Assembly (NCBI GenBank): GCA_028688905.1
Contig: JAQTXH010000001.1
Span: 62,001 to 126,000 of the forward strand
From: Acidiphilium sp.
GTDB taxonomy: Bacteria; Pseudomonadota; Alphaproteobacteria; Acetobacterales; Acetobacteraceae
Reading direction: 5' to 3'
Length of the DNA stretch: 64,000 nucleotides
Shown: positions 61,128 to 64,000 of the stretch, one piece after another
Numbering within the stretch: the stretch's first letter is position 1
How the letters are laid out: each line of letters opens with the position of its first letter
The notes under the pieces: generated by a model
The model's database searches: none
What the model saw: the letters and a program-made list of their open reading frames with translations, nothing else
What the model was told of the DNA's origin: nothing
Position numbers and translations under genes: made by a program

Positions 61128-61204
61128 CGGAGTGTAGCTCAGCCTGGTAGAGCACTGTGTTCGGGACGCAGGGGCCGGAGGTTCGAATCCTCTCACTCCG
61201 ACCA
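61128..61204 (+). tRNA. tRNA-Pro (anticodon CGG)
   Basis: 77 nt with encoded CCA. Acceptor stem CGGAGTG/CACTCCG, anticodon arm CTGTG-TTCGGGA-CGCAG giving anticodon CGG, T-loop TTCGAAT. All stems pair. It reads codon CCG. A tRNA gene is a potential integration site, but no disturbed copy lies nearby. Confidence 0.95.
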
Positions 61205-61257
61205 TTCCCGCAATTGGCATTTTTATGTCGCCGCCGCGCGCCATGACATTATTCAAT

Positions 61258-61293
61258 ATCTCCCCCGTCGCCTACATCTCCCCCGTCGCCTAC
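61258..61293. repeat. Two tandem 18-bp repeats
   Basis: ATCTCCCCCGTCGCCTAC is present twice in direct succession, in the gap between tRNA-Pro and the MFS transporter gene. It looks like a simple tandem duplication; I see no regulatory meaning. Confidence 0.85.
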
Positions 61294-61384
61294 CCGGATC
61301 ACAGGTTTGCGATGCGTTTTTATTGCTGGTAGATGTCATCTAACAGGGTAGCGTGCCTGACGCAGGGCTACCGAGGGGGCAACG

Positions 61385-62611
61385 ATGTCACAAACGATAA
61401 ATCCAATGGCCGAACCCGATCTCGCGGTAGCCCGCAAGGTCGTGATCGCGGCGTTTCTCGGTTGGACTCTCGACGCCTTCGATTTTTTTATTCTGATTTT
61501 CACCTTTTCAGCGGTCGCCAAAACCTTTCACGTCGGCATCACGGCTGTGACCGTGGCGGTCACCCTCACGCTGGCCATGCGCGCGGTGGGTGCGGTGATT
61601 TTTGGCCGCCTGGCCGACCGGTTCGGTCGCCGGCCGATTCTGATGTTGAACATTCTGGCGTTTTCATTTTTTGAACTCGCCACCGGTTTCGCCCCGACCC
61701 TCACCGTGTTCATGATCCTGCGCGCGCTCTACGGCATCGCGATGGGCGGTGAGTGGGGCATCGGGTCATCCCTTACCATGGAGACCATTCCGGTGCGCTG
61801 GCGCGGCTGGGTGTCCGGGCTGCTGCAATCGGGCTATCCGGCCGGTTATTTCCTGGCGACGCTGCTGTTCGGCTTCGCCTTCCCCTATGTCGGGTGGCGC
61901 GGCATGTTCATCATCGGGGCTTTACCGGCGTTGCTTGTGCTTTATATCCGCTCTTCGGTGCCGGAAAGCCCGATCTGGCGCGAGATGGCCAAGCAGCCGC
62001 GGGTGCCGGTCTCCCAGGTGCTCCGCAAGCATCTCGGCCTCACCCTCTACGCCGTCATCCTGATGATGGCGTTCAACTTCTTCTCCCACGGCTCGCAGGA
62101 TCTCTACCCTAACGTATTCCTCGGCGTGGAGCATCACTTCAGCCACGCGACCATCACCACCATCGCCCTAATCTATAATCTGGGCGCGATGATCGGCGGC
62201 ATCGCTTTCGGATTCCTGTCGCAGAAAATCGGACGGCGTCTGACCATTGGCATCGCGGCCGGGTTGGCATTGCCGTTGATCCCGCTGTGGGCGTTTTCGA
62301 TGACCCCGGTAATGCTGGGACTCGGCGCGTTCCTGATGCAAATTTGCGTCCAGGGGGCGTGGGGCGTCATTCCGGTGCATCTGAACGAATTGTCGCCCAA
62401 GGAAATCCGCGCGACCTTCCCCGGTTTCGTCTACCAGCTTGGCAACTTTCTGGCGTCGTACAATGCGACGCTTCAGGCCAGTTTCGCCGCCTCGCACGGC
62501 CATAATTACGGTCTGGCGATGGCGCTGGTCATTGGCGTTGTCGCGGTGGTCATCGTCGTGCTGATGATTTTCGGCCCGGAATCGAAAAACGTGTCGATGG
62601 CGCATAGTTGA
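61385..62611 (+). CDS. MFS transporter, sialate/lactate:H+ symporter (SHS) type
   Basis: 408 residues with 12 spans. The MFS motif FGRLADRFGRRPILML follows span 2, and AMGGEWGIGSSLTMETIPVRWRGW is characteristic of the SHS/metabolite-H+ symporter group (NanT, Jen1-like lactate and pyruvate permeases). The opening segment LGWTLDAFDFFILIF supports this. Likely imports a small carboxylate; the exact substrate is open. Confidence 0.87.
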   Translation: MSQTINPMAEPDLAVARKVVIAAFLGWTLDAFDFFILIFTFSAVAKTFHVGITAVTVAVTLTLAMRAVGAVIFGRLADRFGRRPILMLNILAFSFFELATGFAPTLTVFMILRALYGIAMGGEWGIGSSLTMETIPVRWRGWVSGLLQSGYPAGYFLATLLFGFAFPYVGWRGMFIIGALPALLVLYIRSSVPESPIWREMAKQPRVPVSQVLRKHLGLTLYAVILMMAFNFFSHGSQDLYPNVFLGVEHHFSHATITTIALIYNLGAMIGGIAFGFLSQKIGRRLTIGIAAGLALPLIPLWAFSMTPVMLGLGAFLMQICVQGAWGVIPVHLNELSPKEIRATFPGFVYQLGNFLASYNATLQASFAASHGHNYGLAMALVIGVVAVVIVVLMIFGPESKNVSMAHS

Positions 62612-62617
62612 CCGAAG

Positions 62618-62642
62618 GGCGGCGGGCACCGCTGCCGCCTTT
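62618..62642 (+). terminator. Weak hairpin after the MFS gene
   Basis: GGCGGC (62618-62623) and GCCGCC (62634-62639) pair with a 10-nt loop and are followed by TTTC. A second hairpin, CAGCCGCC/GGCGGCTG, lies at 62724-62750. Either might end transcription before the sppA-like gene. Confidence 0.35.
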
Positions 62643-62784
62643 CATTGCTGCGCCAACGCGTCGGATTGGTCGCGCCCGGCGTTGGGCACGGCGTTGAGCA
62701 CGACATTGAAATTGTGTGATCGCCAGCCGCCTTGCGGGGCTTGGCGGCTGACCGCATAATCGGGCCTCACCAGCGAGGCCGCGC

Positions 62785-64000
62785 ATGAACGACACCGAGC
62801 AACCCCGATCCGTCCTGAGCCGCATTCTGTCGGCGCTGTGGGGTATCGCGAAAATTGTGGTGTTCGCACTGGGCATCGTGCTCCTGTTGGTGCTGCTGCT
62901 GTCCTATGCGGCGGTGCGGCACTTCGAAGCCCGCGCGATCAAGCCGCTGCCAGCCCATTTTGCCCTGACCCTCAACCTCACCCGGTCCCCGGACGATGCC
63001 CCGCCCGCTCCGGCCTGGATGCGGTTTGGCGAAGCCGCCCAGCCCAATCTGGTCGAAACCATCCAGGCGATCGACCGTGCCCGGCATGACGCTCGCGTGA
63101 CCGGCATCGACATCGAACTCGGCGGCGGGTGCTGCTCGCTGACCACCGCCGAGGAACTGCATAACGCCATCGCCCGGTTCCGCGGTGAAACCAACAAGCC
63201 GGTGATCGCGCGTGCGATGTCGTTCGATGGCGCGTCCGGCCTCGGGGCCTACGTCGTGGCCACTGCCGCCAGCCGGATCGAGCTTTCCGCCGCCGGCGAT
63301 TTCGGCGTCACCGGCCTCTCCTTGCAAACCCCGTTCGCCGCCGGACTGCTCCAGAAAGTCGGGGTTGCGGCCCAGTTCGAGCATATCGGCAAATACAAGA
63401 CCTATCCACAAATGTTCACCCGGTCCGCGCCGTCGAAGGCGAACACCGAAATGCTCGATAGTCTGGCCGGCTCGCTCTACGATTCCGCGCTGGCCCCGAT
63501 TGCGGCGCGGCTGAATGAAACGCCCGATCAAATCAAGGCGCTGCTCGATCAGGCACCGTTGAGTGCCGATCAGGCCAGACAGGATCACCTGATCGATGCG
63601 GTGCTGCCGCTCGATGCCAGGATCGATCACTTTCCCGGCGGCACCTCCGGGTTGAGCCGTTACGTCGCGGACGCGCCCGAACCCGCGCCGGATGCCGCCA
63701 AGGTCGCGCTGATCATCGCCAGCGGCGACATCGAAGCGCCTTCGGACAGCAGCAACACCGGCAAGATCGATCCCCACCATCTCGCCGATGAAATCAGCGA
63801 TGCCATCGACGACAAGGCGATCAAGGCCATTGTGCTGCGGCTCGACACCCCGGGCGGCACCGTCACCGGTTCGGCGCTGATCGGGGCCGAGGTCGCGCGG
63901 GCCAGTGCCGCGCACAAGCCGCTGATCGTCTCGATGGGCGCGCTCGACGCCTCGGGTGGCTACTGGGTATCGAGCCACGGCGCGGTGCTGGTGGCCGATC
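62785..64000 (+). CDS. sppA: Long-form signal peptide peptidase SppA (S49), C-terminus cut by window end
   Basis: 405 residues are visible. An N-terminal membrane anchor (IVVFALGIVLLLVLLLSYAAV) is followed by the first S49 domain with the lysine-containing motif FEHIGKYKTYPQMFTRSAPS, and by the second with VLRLDTPGGTVTGS and the catalytic-serine loop DASGGYWVSSHG. This is the tandem-domain type like E. coli SppA (67K), which degrades cleaved signal peptides in the membrane. GAGG precedes the ATG. The remainder of the gene lies beyond the window. Confidence 0.9.
   Translation, partial: MNDTEQPRSVLSRILSALWGIAKIVVFALGIVLLLVLLLSYAAVRHFEARAIKPLPAHFALTLNLTRSPDDAPPAPAWMRFGEAAQPNLVETIQAIDRARHDARVTGIDIELGGGCCSLTTAEELHNAIARFRGETNKPVIARAMSFDGASGLGAYVVATAASRIELSAAGDFGVTGLSLQTPFAAGLLQKVGVAAQFEHIGKYKTYPQMFTRSAPSKANTEMLDSLAGSLYDSALAPIAARLNETPDQIKALLDQAPLSADQARQDHLIDAVLPLDARIDHFPGGTSGLSRYVADAPEPAPDAAKVALIIASGDIEAPSDSSNTGKIDPHHLADEISDAIDDKAIKAIVLRLDTPGGTVTGSALIGAEVARASAAHKPLIVSMGALDASGGYWVSSHGAVLVAD

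Noticed and set aside
61258-61293. Tandem 18-bp repeat as an iteron or operator
   Set aside because: Only two copies, no dyad and no nearby replication or regulator gene; treated as a simple duplication.

Overview
The window joins two different pieces of DNA. Positions 1 to about 28,186 are the right-hand part of an integrated mobile element, most likely an integrative and conjugative element (ICE) of the alphaproteobacterial type. Positions from about 28,187 to the end are ordinary chromosome. The chromosomal genes (polA, mutY/dciA, aceA beside a RamB/ScfR-type regulator, gpsA, prfB with its programmed frameshift, a class A penicillin-binding protein), their high GC and the alphaproteobacterial look of the proteins suggest a member of the Rhodospirillales, probably Acetobacteraceae (Acidiphilium-like). 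That assignment is inferred from protein style alone; no rRNA is present.

Element backbone, 1-18 kb, mostly on the minus strand. It starts with a DUF2285 protein cut by the window edge and two small XRE regulators, an arrangement resembling the QseM/QseC control genes of ICEMlSymR7A. Then come DUF736, small membrane proteins, a DUF2493 protein, a toprim primase-like protein translationally coupled to a very large methyltransferase/strawberry-notch helicase fusion, a DUF4326 protein, a run of small conserved accessory proteins (including DUF6915 and DUF6878 types), a ParB-like protein and an ArdC-like antirestriction protein. Conjugation, relaxase and integrase genes are not in the window and would be expected to the left. 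Many backbone genes have structured 5' leaders. Two leader families occur in at least two copies each, with compensatory base-pair changes, which points to conserved RNA-level regulation.

Element cargo. A TIR-like gene sits alone on the plus strand at 15.8-17.0 kb. From 18.3 to 27.7 kb lies a compact plus-strand defence block: a ribbon-helix-helix protein, a C5 cytosine methyltransferase, an Eco29kI-like GIY-YIG endonuclease, Vsr, a MORC/MutL-like GHKL ATPase, an Mrr-nuclease/helicase fusion, an unknown protein, a PIN-like nuclease and an HNH nuclease. Several genes overlap by 4 nt. Just upstream are 10-bp tandem repeats containing CCGCGG, the site cut by Eco29kI. The element ends with a complete tRNA-Arg(CCG) and, 250 bp on, the 5' half of a second, different tRNA-Arg(CCG) broken in the anticodon arm. 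The likely reading is that integration split the native tRNA gene and the element brought a replacement.

Chromosome, 28.2-64 kb. In order: lipoprotein hydrolase, zinc-finger protein, polA, dciA and mutY (divergent), aceA and its divergent regulator, lipoprotein, DUF1178, grxC, comF, methyltransferase, radC, map, MFS transporter, rhodanese, cysteine synthase, 2OG-Fe dioxygenase, a large MscS-type channel, a C5 methyltransferase fused to a PD-(D/E)XK nuclease (an apparently acquired one-gene R-M system), HIG1-type protein, HAD, gpsA, rlmJ, M3 peptidase, AarF/UbiB kinase, TylF-like methyltransferase, prfB, PBP1A, tRNA-Pro, MFS transporter and a long-form SppA cut by the window end. A roughly 103-bp dispersed intergenic repeat occurs twice, once downstream of aceA and once between prfB and the PBP gene.
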